From Rosa chinensis (lineage: Eukaryota; Streptophyta; Magnoliopsida; Rosales; Rosaceae), in assembly GCF_002994745.2 (NCBI RefSeq), contig NC_037093.1, forward strand, positions 12,194,400 through 12,258,399: a stretch of 64,000 bases of DNA. Direction: 5' to 3'. Shown piece by piece: positions 11,209-23,332 of the stretch. The notes under the pieces were generated by a model. That model did no database searches, was not told the DNA's origin, and was given only the letters and a program-made list of their open reading frames with translations. The position numbers and the translations under genes were made by a program. Each line of letters starts with the position of its first letter. The stretch's first letter is position 1.

Positions 11209-12530
11209 TCATTGGTGTAAAAGAAGTCTAGCTTAAGGGGGGTTGTTGAGAATAAATGAGAAATTGAGAATAATCTAGACTTCACTTTAGAATTCTCTAG
11301 CAATTAAATTTTATTTATGAGCTGTGTCCTTTTTTTCCTTGAGTCTCTTTGTTTCCTTGCGTCTCTTTGTCTTCTCTATTTTGTACTACTTAAGTTAATG
11401 GATCCAACTCCTCTAAAGCGGGGAGGGTGTGAATTAAGTTTAATCTGGACTCTCTGTCTAATTTAAGGGTCCTGACAATTGACACATCACTATGTCACCA
11501 ACTTTTGGTTTTTAATCTAAACCCCAGTTAACTTGCCGTTAAATCTATAGAAATAAAAAAGAAAAAAAAAGTTAGGGATTTCTCATTCTCCTCTACCCGC
11601 TCAATATTAGAATCGATCTTGAAATCGAATGCACTTGTTAATCCAATCATGATATAATTATAAGTTTTGGATTGAGAGAAGTTAGAAAAGGCAGCTGTTG
11701 TGATATTGGTGCATGAAAGAGTATCCACATAGAGGTAGAGAGAAGCATTCACTGGATGCAAACAATTCATTAAAGATACAATCGTATCTAAGATGGTGGT
11801 AATGATTAATCCTTCTCGAGAGAGGGAGAATAAAAACCAGGTGCTAATATAGGATAACCAGGAAGTGATCTGTAACCTTGCTCTCACAAGACAATTATAC
11901 TTCGAATCCCCCCAATTCTTTGGGTCATCTGTCAATCAAAAAGGGTGGCTTATGTTACATATAATTCCACAAGGAGGACAAGGCTTAAGAGTCACCGCGG
12001 GATAAGCCAACTGGAAGGGGGTACAAATATCGCGAACAAACCACAATAAGGATCTTCCACTTTCCATGGAGATCAATTGAAACCTAGCTGCAACTATAGA
12101 AGCAAAGAGAAATAGAAGAGGAAGAAAAAAGAAGGAACTTGACGCAGAGGAGAAATACTGACGACGAGAAATTTCCTTTTTTTTTTTTTTTTTTAATTGT
12201 CTAGAGACATTAACGACAAGTTAACTGAGGTTTAGATGAAAAATAAAAAATTAGTGAAATAGTGATGTGTAAATTATCATGACCCTTAGATTAGACAGAG
12301 ATCCAGAATCTATGAAATTGAACTAAATTGACACCCTCCTTACTTTAGATAAGCCGAATCCTTAATTAATAAGGGAAGTTGAGACTCTTCTGTTATAATA
12401 TGAGCTCTCTTTAATAGTTTCTGGTGTATGCATCTGTGTGGTTGATCAACAATAAAAAGTCTACTCCAGTGTTATAAGTTTCTTGTACAAGAGAATAAGT
12501 TTCTTTTCTTGTAGATTCTTTCAGATAACA
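11209..12530 (+). repeat. End of the decayed copia element: polypurine tract and 3' LTR
   Basis: After the TCATT duplication the copia coding end resumes, then a polypurine tract AAGGGGGGT (11235-11243) and the LTR start TGTTGAGAATAAATG (from 11244). The LTR runs to 11399, is interrupted by the element at 11400-12361, and resumes to a polyadenylation-like 'caataaaaag' near 12450 and a probable end 'agataaca' at about 12530. The right boundary is uncertain because no 5' LTR is present for comparison. Confidence 0.65.
11400..12361. mobile_element. Long-TIR, probably Mutator-type, non-autonomous element in the copia LTR
   Basis: 962 bp with about 140-bp imperfect inverted repeats. The left arm (from GGATCCAACTCCTCTAAAG) matches the inverse of the right arm, including 'ctctgtctaat', 'acacatcacta' and 'caagttaact'. 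Flanking 9-mers TAAGTTAAT and TTAATTAAT agree at 7 of 9 positions, consistent with an aged 9-bp duplication. The 135-codon minus-strand ORF inside (11528-11935) has no recognisable domain and spans arm and core, so it is not called a gene. TIR sequence differs from the element at 10574. Confidence 0.72.
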
Positions 12531-12961
12531 GTTCGTGGCATAAGAAGGAGAAGAGAAAGCAACAAAGCTGATCAGAATGCACCAGTGTAAAGTTTACCTT
12601 GCCACGGAAGGAGCTTCTTACTTAACCGTTGCTTTATCTTTTGACAGATCATCATCAACACACTAATTAATACATTAATTTTTTTAAAAAAATCTATATT
12701 TTTTGTTGGAATTCTTACCAACATCGTATTCAATAATCAGTACTTCAATTTTAGAAGGATTCTATAGTCTGTCGTATTTTTTGGCACAAAGATCAAGTAA
12801 GGTCCGGAGAATCGCAATTAGACACCCATATCTATAAAGTGGCCGAAATTAAAAACCCCGGGAGACGCCGACGCGGAAAAAGCAAACGCAGAGAGACACA
12901 CACAACCGAAAGGGCTCTTCTCTCGGCGACTCGTCGTCCTCCCTCCCCCTCCTTCCCACCA

Positions 12962-12996
<35 letters not shown>

Positions 12997-13156
12997 ATTT
13001 CCTCAAAACACCTCATCAAAATCAAAACCTCAGAAACCAAAATCTCCAAGAGGGCTTCACCAAAACGCAGCGTTTCGCGGCCCTCCCAAACCCTAAATTC
13101 GTGGAACTTCGAAATTCCGAGGCGGCGTCTCTCTGTCCTCGCCGGCGGCGGCGGCC
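12531..13156 (+). promoter_or_regulatory. ATG2 upstream region and 5'UTR
   Basis: The region between the copia LTR and the ATG2 start codon. A TATA-like 'tctataaag' lies at about 12831-12839, roughly 320 nt before the ATG. The leader contains a (CT)n microsatellite at 12966-12992 and becomes GC-rich near the ATG. Pyrimidine tracts of this kind are common in plant 5'UTRs. The transcription start is inferred, not demonstrated. Confidence 0.5.
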
Positions 13157-16100
13157 ATGTGGAACATCGCGAAGTCGGCGGAGGCGATGTTCTCGCGGTG
13201 GGCCGTCAAGCGGGTCTGTAAGTTCGTGTTGAAGAAGAAGCTGGGCCAGTTCATTCTCGGCGACATCGATGTCGACCAGCTCGACGTTCAGTTCGCCGAC
13301 GGCACCATTCAGCTCAGCGACCTCGCCCTCAACGTCGATTTTCTTAACCAGAAGGTAACTCTCTTTCGGTTTCGGAATCACCTCTTCTTTGTTTTGTTGA
13401 GTTGATCATAAAGCAGAGCAGGAGAATTGTTCCAGTTGTTTTTGTTCATAGATATCGGAATTTTTCGTCTGTCGATTAGGAGTCTGTGATTAACACCATT
13501 GAATTAACCATGCATAGGGATATAGAAGGAACCAAATAATGAGAATTCAGTTAGGGATTTATTAAATTATATATTAATTCGACCTAAAGCTTATATGTAG
13601 GTTATTATATTGACATGGTTTGAGTTTTGTTAGCTTCCATTTGGGTGTTTTGCGCACATGTAAACTTTGGTTGCTTGGAGAACACTCTATTGAGCATAAA
13701 CATAGAGATAATGGATACCTTTGTGGATTGAATGTTACTGACACTTGTTTTGTTATAGTGTTAAGAATATGTGAATATAACTTTTATTAACCGGCTGTTA
13801 AAGCCCAATATCAGTGTAATTGTCTCAGTCAATTCTGTTGTTGCTAAAGTTGGTGAGGTTTTTATATGTTAAGTTATGATGGAGTCTAGAGACCTTTTTT
13901 ACTTTTTGTGGTTAAGTTTGACCGTTATATAACTTTGCTTAATTCTATTCCTTTGTTACGGCGAATGTTTTTCCAGATTGGTGCAGCAGCATCAATGATG
14001 ATAAAAGAAGGATCTATTGGTTCACTATTAGTTAGGATGCCTTGGAAGGGTAACGGTTGTGAGGTTGAAGTGGATGAGCTTGAGCTTGTGCTAGCTCCAT
14101 GTGCAGAGAAGAATTCTCCAGCTACAGCTGAAAGCGGTAACCAGAACCAAGATAGTAGTAACCCCGGGAAGTTTGATGCTGATATGCCGGACAATGCCAC
14201 AAAATCTGCTTCCAGGGATGTGCATGAAGGTGTTAAAACCATTGCAAAGATGGTAAAGTGGTTGCTTACCAGCTTCCACGTAAGGATAAAAAGGTTGATT
14301 GTTGCCTTTGATCCTTGTTTAGAGAAGAACGGAAAGACATCAGGGTGTTGCTCAACCTTGGTTCTTCGAATTGCAGAAACAGAATGTGGAACAGGTGTTT
14401 CTGAAGATACTAATCAAAATGCTGATGCAAGAACTGAGAACTTTCTGGGGAATAGTCAACTAACCACCTTTGTCAAGTTTCAAGGAGCAGTACTTGAACT
14501 GCTTCAAATGGATGATGTTGATAATCAAAAATGTATTCCATGTGTGACAGAAAGAACATTTGGTGAACTTTTTTCAGGGGGACGTCCTCCAGGTGTTACC
14601 ACTCCAATCATGATTGGGAAAAGAGGTGGATTTTCAGGGAACTTAAAATTAAGTATTCCTTGGAAGAATGGATCTCTAGACATAGGGAAAGTGGATGCAG
14701 ATGCTTTTATTGAACCTGTAGAATTAAGATTTCAACCAAGCACCATCAAATGGCTTTTACTTGCTTGGGAAGTATGCAAAAGTATGGAGAGGGATCGGAG
14801 CAATCATATGCCAACTGATTCTATTTTCCTTGATTCAGCATCTCACTTTGCTTCACCAATATCTGCTTGTTCTACAACAGATAAGGTGACGCCAGTTCGT
14901 GGTAGTTTGCCCACCGAGTCCGCTTCTTTGACACTTCAAGAATCATTAACTGAGGGTCTGCTACCCGGGTCACGTGTTATATCAGATTGGGTACCATTTT
15001 ATATGAATAATAATAGAAGCCATGGTATGGAAGAACTTGATTTTGGGGCAAGGTTAGTATTTTTAACCTGCTGTCAGTGTTTTTATCTTATTTTTAGTAG
15101 AAAGGAAGTACTATTGGCACACTTTCTGCATCTATTGTTAGGGTTGTTTAGTTTTTTTTATTTTTTTATATCTTTGATTAGCTTTTTTTTTTCCTTTTCC
15201 ATTATGGTTGTTATTATTATGCATGTAGCATAAGCATACCAGGCACCTGTTGCAGACCTAACACCTTCTCATCGGTCATATTCAAATTTTGTGCAGTGTG
15301 GACCAGTTTTTTGAATGCTTTGATGGAATGAGAAGTTCCCAGTCAGCATTAGGAAGTAGTGGAATGTGGAATTGGACATGTTCTGTTGTCAGTGCTATCA
15401 CAGCTGTATCCAGCCTTGCTTCTGGATCTTTGCATGTTGCCCCTGGTAAGTGCAATTTTACTGGATTGATTTATCACAAACTTTCTATTCAAGCTCTGTG
15501 TCACTTGATCACATCATATCAGAAATATTTATGGTGTCAACTTGTTGTAAATGCTGTTTCTATTTGCATGATTTATGATTAATGTTGTATAGTAGGCAGA
15601 ATTCACAACACCCAGCTGGGAAAGAAATTGTTTGTAACTTTGCATAAAAAAATTATATTTTAAACTTTGATTACTTTAATTATTGAATAGTTTACATCAT
15701 CCTCCAAGAAGAGCATGAAAGAAACTTAAATAAGAAGACAAATAAGCAAAAATGTTAGACGGTGGAGGAAAACATGGACATGATTTGTTGATCTGTGATG
15801 TTTCTACTCTGATATTTGTTCCATGCTAGTAGGTTTTCAGGCTGTTCATTATTCAGTATTTTATCTAGACATTTGTCTCTGGAACTCTGATTTTAATTTA
15901 TGTGTACAGAACAGCAGCCAGTTGAAACCAATCTTAAAGCAACTTTAGCTGGGATTTCTGTTGTATTTCCATTCCAAGATGAAAACCAGAATCATTTGTG
16001 TGATACAAAGGGTGATTTAGGTTCTAGTTCAGATGTTCTATACCTATGTGTAGAATGCCGAGATATCCTTCTTGTTATGCAGGTAATAACTGTGTTTCAG

Positions 16101-19100
16101 GAACATTTTTATCTTTTGACTTTGAAATCTACACTCAACATGATTCCCAGTTGCACTAACTTGAAACTATTTATTCAACAGGTGTCTTCTCGGCATATGA
16201 GGTTTGAAGGAACAATGGACTATATTGAGGTTGCCAATTACTCAAGTCATAAAGACGGTACCTTGGAGTTGGGTTTGCAAGGGTGTAGCAACAAGGTTAA
16301 AAGCCAAACTTCTTCAATTCAACATCTTCAAGCCGATGTTCAAAGTGTTCTTCCTTTGCATGCCTCATCTTATTATTCGGCTGAATCAAATGGTTTAGCT
16401 GCTGAAGGTTTTCCATTTGGATATAGGGATGATTTAGTCAGAATTACATTGCTTAAAACTTCAGGTGTCACTTATTGTCAATGTACTGTCAGGTCTAGTT
16501 CATCTGATGGGAGTTCAACTGGGCCTACATCATTTTCACTGAAACTGCCACACTTTGTTTTCTGGGTGGACTTCTCTTTGCTAAATATTCTATTAGAACT
16601 GTTGAAGGAAATTGGAAAGACTGTTGAAGTGAATGACCAGGCCGAGTTTTCTTCGGAGGCCTCTAATAAGATCCATGGATCATCTCATAGGGATCTTAGA
16701 AGAGCTTCTAGTTGTGTTACAACCTTGTCTTCAACAGATAGTGTGCGAGGTGATATATTTATCCCTAATGCACGGATAATTCTTTGTTTACGTTCCAATG
16801 GTGGTGAAACTGTTAGAAGCTTCTCCTCCTGGGATCAATTTGTTGCTCTGGAATTTACTTCACCTTCGACTTGTGACAAAGGCATGATTCAAGACCATGG
16901 TCCTACCTTTGATGCAAGTTCAGAGAAAAGGTATTCTTCAACTGTCACACGTTCTTTACAGTTGAATGTTGGAGATCTTGATGTTTTCCTGGTCAGTCCT
17001 CGAAGTAAAGATAATGCAGAAATCAGATCTGGCAAGATGCAGAGGCTAACACTTACTGCACAAAAAGTAATGTCTGTCAGCAACAGAAAAGGCAGTCTTT
17101 CTGTCATTAGTATGCTTTGGCAAGAGGGTTATGTGACTGGTCCTTGGATAGCAAAGAAAGCTAAGTGCCTCGCTACTTTTGAGGAATCAAGGAGCATTTC
17201 CAAATTTGTGGGAAAGGATCACGAGTTTGCTTCTGTATCTACTGTGAAAGATCTTAAGGATTTAAGCTCCCAGACACGACAAGAGATTATTTTGAGCTCT
17301 GCATTTTTCCTACATGTTTGTCTACCTGCTGTTACAATAAAGTTAGACAATCCTCAATATAAAGAGTTGTGTCATTTTTTGGATCAAGTGATGAATGACA
17401 TATCTGGTGTGGATCTCGATTCTATCAATGATAAGGAAGAATCTTCCATGCCTCAGACATCTATCCTTGTGGACTGTGATTCTGTTGAAATATTGATTAA
17501 CTTGGATGTGAAGGAGACTGTCCCAGGCTCAATGCAGAGTGAACTTCCTGGCACGTGGAATCGTCTAAGACTGAAAGTTCAGAAGCTTGAAATGCTATCT
17601 GTTTCGAATATTGGAGGTATTCCAGGTGCCACTTTTTTCTGGCTGGCACACGGTGAAGGCAAATTGTGGGGTTCTATCACTAGTATTCTGGATCAGGAGT
17701 TTCTTCTGATCACATGTAGCAACTCGACAATGAAACGTGGCGATGGAGGAGGTTCAAATGCATTATCATCGATATTTGCTGGTTCTGATATTGTACATCT
17801 GTGGGATCCTACAGGTTTTCATGGTTCTACATCTATAACGGTCAGATGTGCCACAATTGTTGCTGTTGGGGGTCGCTTGGATTGGCCGGATGCACTATGC
17901 TCCTTTTTCATTTTTCCTTCTGAAATTGAACAAGCAGAGGACAAGTGTAATCAAAAGGACGATGCACCTCGTGGATCTTCTTTTGTGCTTAACTTGGTTG
18001 ATATTGGATTAAGCTATGAACCCTACCAAAAGAATATGGTGGTTAGGAGTGAAGACTCAGGGTCCAGTTGTTCGTCTGTCAAAGAGACATGTGAAGAATA
18101 TGTTTCTTGTCTTTTGGCTGCATCTTCCTTGAATCTTTCAACTTCAACCATGGGAGATTCCACAGAAATGAATTACAAAATTAGAGTGCGAGATCTTGGG
18201 CTTCTTCTCCGTGTAATGTTAAAGCCTGAGGATATTGGTGGCACTTACAGTGCAGAGCATCTTCACAAGATTGGGTATGTTAAAGTTGCAAGGGAGGCAC
18301 TCGTTGAAGCAAATTTGAGAACTAATTGTAAAAATGGTCTTCTCTGGGAGGTAGAATGTTCAAAGTCCCACATTTTTGTGGAAACATGCCATGACACAAT
18401 GTCTAGTCTGATTCGTTTGGCTGCTCAAATCCAACAGCTATTTGCTCCTGACCTGGAGGAATCAATTGTGCATTTGCAGACAAGGTGGAATAAATTTCAG
18501 CAGGAACAAGAGAGGAGAGGTTTGGCTGATGAAATCAGGATATTCGATAGTGAGTCTCCAACTGCTCAATTACACACGTCTGGTCTAGTTACAGAGAGAG
18601 AGCCTCAGTTGGTTGGGTTAATGGATGAGATATCAGAAGATGCATTTCGAGATAATAATCACACCTACCAATATGACTCTTCTGAGTCACAAATTGGTAT
18701 ATCATCTGATGAGGACCTTGGAGAGGCGTGTTACTCACGTATTGGAACTCCTGATATTTTCTTGCCTGGTACATCTTATGATGGGTCAGTGCCATCGGTT
18801 GAATCAGAAAGTAGTCAAACATCATTCCTACAAGAAGGTAATGTTTTGGAGTTAATAGAAGGGTATTGTTTATCTGAGTTACGACGACCTCTCTCGGAAT
18901 TGTCTGTTGGCAGGCAATCATCTCAGGAGATTGTGAAATCCCAGTCCAAGAATGCCAGATTTGGAGATGGGTCAAGAGAAAATCATGGATGGTATGGCAC
19001 CTCCGTAAAAATTTTAGAAAATCATATTCCAGAAACGAGTGAAAGTAGTAAGGAACAATTTGTCGAAGACAAGCTTCCTTCTACTGGCAGTACAAATTGC

Positions 19101-20375
19101 AATGATCTAGGGAAAGTAATTGGACGTGTACTCCTTAAGAACATTGATGTTAGATGGAGAATGCTTGCTGGCTCTGACTGGCATGATTCTAGAGCAACTG
19201 GTCAGCGGTCGGGGGATTTTACTGGAAGGGATGCTACCGTATGCCTGGAGTTCTCACTATGTGGGATGGAATTTCAATATGATGTTTTCCCAGTTGGTGG
19301 AATATGTGTATCCAAGCTTTCTCTTTCGGTTCAAGACTTTTATCTATATGATAAGAGCAAAGATGCTCCTTGGAAACTGGTAAGCTTTTTAAACTTTTAT
19401 CACCAAACTTATAGTTCTTGGGCCTTACAGAACAGATTAAATTTATATTGCCTTTTGAATTGGAAGGTGCTAGGACATTATCATTCAAAGGATCATCCTC
19501 GGAAATCATCTTCAAAAGGATTCAAGCTGGACTTAGAAGCGGTCAGACCAGATCCTCTGACACCTCTCGAAGAATATAGGTATTCAATCTTTATGTTCTA
19601 CAATTACTTGGTTAATAAGGGGGCTGTAGCGGGATCCTTAATATATGTATCTGCCTTGTTATTCAGAATTGTGATGTCTTATAAGGTTATTAGCTTAATA
19701 ACCACTTGGGTATTTTATGTGTGTTGTGAACCGGTGAACAATGGTTATGTCTGCATTGCTATTCAATTTTTTGTTTTCCTGTCAATAATTTTAGATTACA
19801 TTTTATTGTTATTCTTTTTCTGTTAATTTTCATGGAAAGACACAGTGGTGTAACAGGGGTTGTTGCTTTTTGTATTTCTTCCCTCATAGGTTGCGAGTCG
19901 CATTCCTTCCCATGTTGTTACATCTTCACCAGTGCCAGCTTGATTTTCTCATTGGCTTCTTTGGGGCAAAGAGCTCTTCAGTTGATCAGTCTTCAGGTTG
20001 TTATCAAGATCCAGATGGTTCAAAAGTGTTGCCAACAAAGAGTAATAATCTTGCAGGGCATGCCATTGCAGAGGAGGCATTTCTTCCTTACTTTCAGGCA
20101 AGTTTTGTTTCCACTTCTTCCTGGAGTTCCTTGAGTTTTATCTTACATCCCTTATTTTGTCCTTCAGAGATTAGGTCCTGACATGTTCTTTCCCATGATG
20201 ATATATTATATTAAGAATATAAAAGGGTTCACCATAGCATGTGATAATATATTCTCTTTAGCTTAATAATCCTTTCGACAAATTATTAAGCTATGTGACC
20301 CAGATCGTTGAGGCTACTGAGGTCCTCGAGCTTGTATTCTTCCAGGCAACTTGGTCTTTTTAGAGCCACATCATT

Positions 20376-20417
<42 letters not shown>

Positions 20418-23332
20418 ACATGTATGTTAATATAGTAGTTATTGCCTCTCTGCAGATGAGAGAAAACCCGAAGGGGAGAAAGGGAGAGAAAAGTAGGGAA
20501 AGACATAATATAAGAATGGCATCACATCATCCTGCTCATTCACGAATAATTAATGAAACTTGTGGGACTTAAGTGTGCAGAAATCTCTATGCTCCTCACT
20601 ATTCAGTTATTCCTCAAGTCCAAGTACTACACTAGACATAATGGATTACACTAGTTTGTGTCTCCAAATCTCTCTTTTCAACTCAACAACTATGTGAGCT
20701 ATTAGTAGTTCGACACCAGTTACATGGTTCTTAATTACTCATGAGAATGGTAGCCTGACACACAGGATAATTTACTTTGATTCAAAAAAATTTAGGATTG
20801 TGCTTTTTATTTTGCTGAACTTTTTTATATATATTTTTTCTTTCCTTACTATGTGGATTTTGATGTGTGCAGTTACATGTACTAACTGTTTTAGAGTTTC
20901 ATATTTCCCTCTTCAGAAGTTCGATATATGGCCTATTCTTGTTAGGGTGGACTACAGTCCCAGACGTGTCGATCTGGCAGCATTAAGAGGCGGGAAGTAT
21001 GTAGAACTTGTAAATATTGTCCCATGGAAGGTAAATTTGCTTTTTGTCTCGAGTCTGTTTATCTTTATGGAGTTTTATACTTTTATTCAATAGAAAACTA
21101 GATCTTACTTTTTTGTGAAAAGAAACTAAATCAAATGACAATCTTTGTGAAAATAAGTCTGTACTCCTAAAGTTGATTGTGAAAAGAAACAAAACATTTG
21201 ACCATCCCATAAAGATTCTCTTGTTTGCTGCTGGTATCATTTCTTTGTGACATTTATCCTCCCATGTAAGACATGACAGCTTCTAGTGTCAAATAATCTC
21301 TTTGGATTGTTGAGATCTAAGCCCTGACCTGTTTACTTGTCGAGCCCAGTTAGGAAAGTAAAAACGTAGCTATTGATCTCTTGAAAGCTTTTATTAATCG
21401 TATGTTTGTGAATTCTGTAGTCCTGATAACTAATACCTGTATTCGGTGTTTTATTGTTTAAATTTAAACTTGCTCGAGATGTATGAAAGAATTCACTGAC
21501 CATACTTCCACAAATAAATGCAGGGGGTCGAGCTACAGCTTAAACGTGTTCATGCCGTTGGTATTTATGGCTGGGGTACTGTATGTGAAACAATTATAGG
21601 GGAGTGGTTAGAAGACATCTCTCAAAATCAGGTTTTTGTAGCTTTGTTTGTACTTCTTGATTCTTGATGATTGCTATCCTCTTGCAATTAATTGTGTATT
21701 TATACTGAGCCATTGAATTTTTAAAATGTAGATTCATAAAATATTGCAAGGTCTTCCTACCATTCGATCATTGGTTGCTGTTGGTGCCGGTGCAGCGAAG
21801 CTGGTTTCTTTGCCAGTTGAGCACTATAGGAAGGACAAGAGGGTAGTCAAGGGAATGCAAAGAGGTCAGTTCAATTCAGTGAAATGTCTGTGTAGTGAAT
21901 GTGTATGCATCTGTATCATTCTTGGTGTTAGTATTTTTAATTTTTGTGCAAGATGTGTTGGTTGAAGTTCTAAAAAGAACTTGGATTCGGATCCTAGTCT
22001 TAAAGAGATATACAATGTGGAGTGAACCTAGAGAAACTTATTTACAATAGGAATTAACCTGAAGGTGGTCTTATAATTCTTGTCTCAGTTCTAAACCATC
22101 AGCAACCAATGATCGAATGGTTTAGAATTGAGTCAAGAATTATTCTTGGTGTTGGTACTTTTAATTTTTATGCAAGATGTGTTGGTTGAAGTTCTGAAAA
22201 GAACTTGGATTCGGATCCTAGTCTTAAAGAGATATACAGTATAGAGTGAACCTAGAGAAACTTATTCACAATAGGAATTAACCTGAAGGTGGTCTTATAA
22301 TTCTTGACTCAGTTCTAAACTATCTAAAGCTTACTAACTTTGAGTAGAAAATTGATATTTTCTGTTCATTCTATGCTATGTAGCAGTATGTTGCTTACTG
22401 GTAGCATGATGCTTCTTGGCGTTCATAACATAGAAAATTTTGTTACAGGTACAATTGCATTTCTTAGAAGTATTTCTCTAGAAGCTGTTGGGCTTGGAGT
22501 ACATTTAGCAGCTGGGGCTCATGATATTTTGCTCCAAGCTGAATATTTGCTTACAAGCATTCCTCCTTCGGTACCCTGGTCAACACCACATAGAGTAAAA
22601 TCCAGTGCTAGATCCAATCAACCTAAAGATGCCCAACAAGGAATTCATCAGGTAATATTCCAACAATTGGTAATCATTACACCAAGTTAGCTTTCTTCGT
22701 TTTGGTTGCTTCCAACTTAGATTTATTTCTTTCTCAGAATTCCTCTTTTTGTTACTTTTATATTCTGCTGCTTCTACTGTAGTTACAGTTTGTTTTGCTA
22801 TCTATTAAAGTAGTCTATTACAACATTTTAAGTTCAAATTGTGGTGCGGAAGAAGTGCTCATGAACTGCCTCCATTCTCATTGTGTCCTCTATGATCTCT
22901 GTTGTTAGCTTGATAGTGTGTTTGATGCTAATGGAATATGCTTTGACAGGCCTATGAAAGTCTCAGTGATGGCTTGGGGAAATCTGCTTCTGCCTTGGTT
23001 CGGACGCCCCTGAAAAAATATCAGCGTGGAGCTGGTGCTGGGTCAGCTCTGGCATCTGCTGTTCGGGCAGTCCCTGCAGCTGCTATAGCTCCAGCCTCTG
23101 CTTGTGCAAGTGCTGTACATTGTGCTCTTCTTGGCTTCAGAAATAGGTTAGTTTGTATCCTTGATTTGTATATCTGGATAGTGTGTGGATCATTTCCTAA
23201 TATAGCAATTATTAAGCACTCTAACCTCTTGAGACAAAACTAATTATTTTGCATAGCAGCCTTGATCCTGAGCGTAAGAAAGAGTCTATGGAGAAATATC
23301 TAGGTCCCCCTCAGCCATGGGAACAAAACTGA
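13157..23332 (+). CDS. ATG2: Autophagy-related protein 2 (ATG2), 13 coding exons
   Basis: ATG2 is the large bridge-like lipid-transfer protein that works with ATG9 and ATG18 to feed lipid from the ER to the growing phagophore. Coding exons: 13157-13354, 13977-15052, 15297-15445, 15910-16082, 16182-19379, 19467-19579, 19890-20097, 20917-21030, 21524-21631, 21732-21864, 22449-22651, 22950-23146, 23260-23332. They join in frame to 5943 nt, 1980 aa, close to known plant ATG2 (about 1900). The chorein-type N-terminus is clear ([20 protein letters not shown], then [20 protein letters not shown]). The C-terminal ATG2 domain spans about residues 1790-1960 ([34 protein letters not shown]). Oddities: intron 7 is GC-AG; introns 4 (99 nt) and 6 (87 nt) are stop-free multiples of three; the last acceptor is TAGCAG, allowing an extra Ser. 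No disabling mutation is seen. Confidence 0.95.
20098..20916 (+). other. ATG2 intron 7, non-canonical GC-AG
   Basis: The exon 7 end reads TTTCAG followed by GCAAGTTTTG. AG|GCAAGT is the classic strong GC donor, and no GT donor nearby keeps the frame into AAGTTCGATATATGG (KFDIWP), which follows the acceptor CTTCAG. The intron also holds a (TA)n microsatellite at about 20377-20413. Confidence 0.85.
21865..22448 (+). repeat. ATG2 intron 10 with a direct duplication and an antisense exon copy
   Basis: Two direct copies of about 185 bp, near 21919-22102 and 22142-22323, share 'cttggtgtt', 'aagatgtgttggttgaag' and 'cctgaaggtggtcttataat' with only scattered differences. Between them, 22100-22121 is a perfect reverse complement of exon 10 bases 21759-21780. 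It is flanked by inverted arms (AATTCTTG...TTCTAAACCAT left, ATGGTTTAGAATTG...CAAGAATT right). Confidence 0.85.

Noticed and set aside
11528..11935. 135-codon minus-strand ORF
   Set aside because: It spans the inverted arm and core of a MITE; composition is non-protein-like with a poly-Phe tail.
12839..13096. 85-codon ORF upstream of ATG2
   Set aside because: It reads the 5'UTR including the CT microsatellite (SLSLSLSL); not a protein gene. An effect as an upstream ORF is possible but not shown.
18589..18975. 128-codon ORF antisense to ATG2
   Set aside because: Shadow of the large coding exon, no domain.
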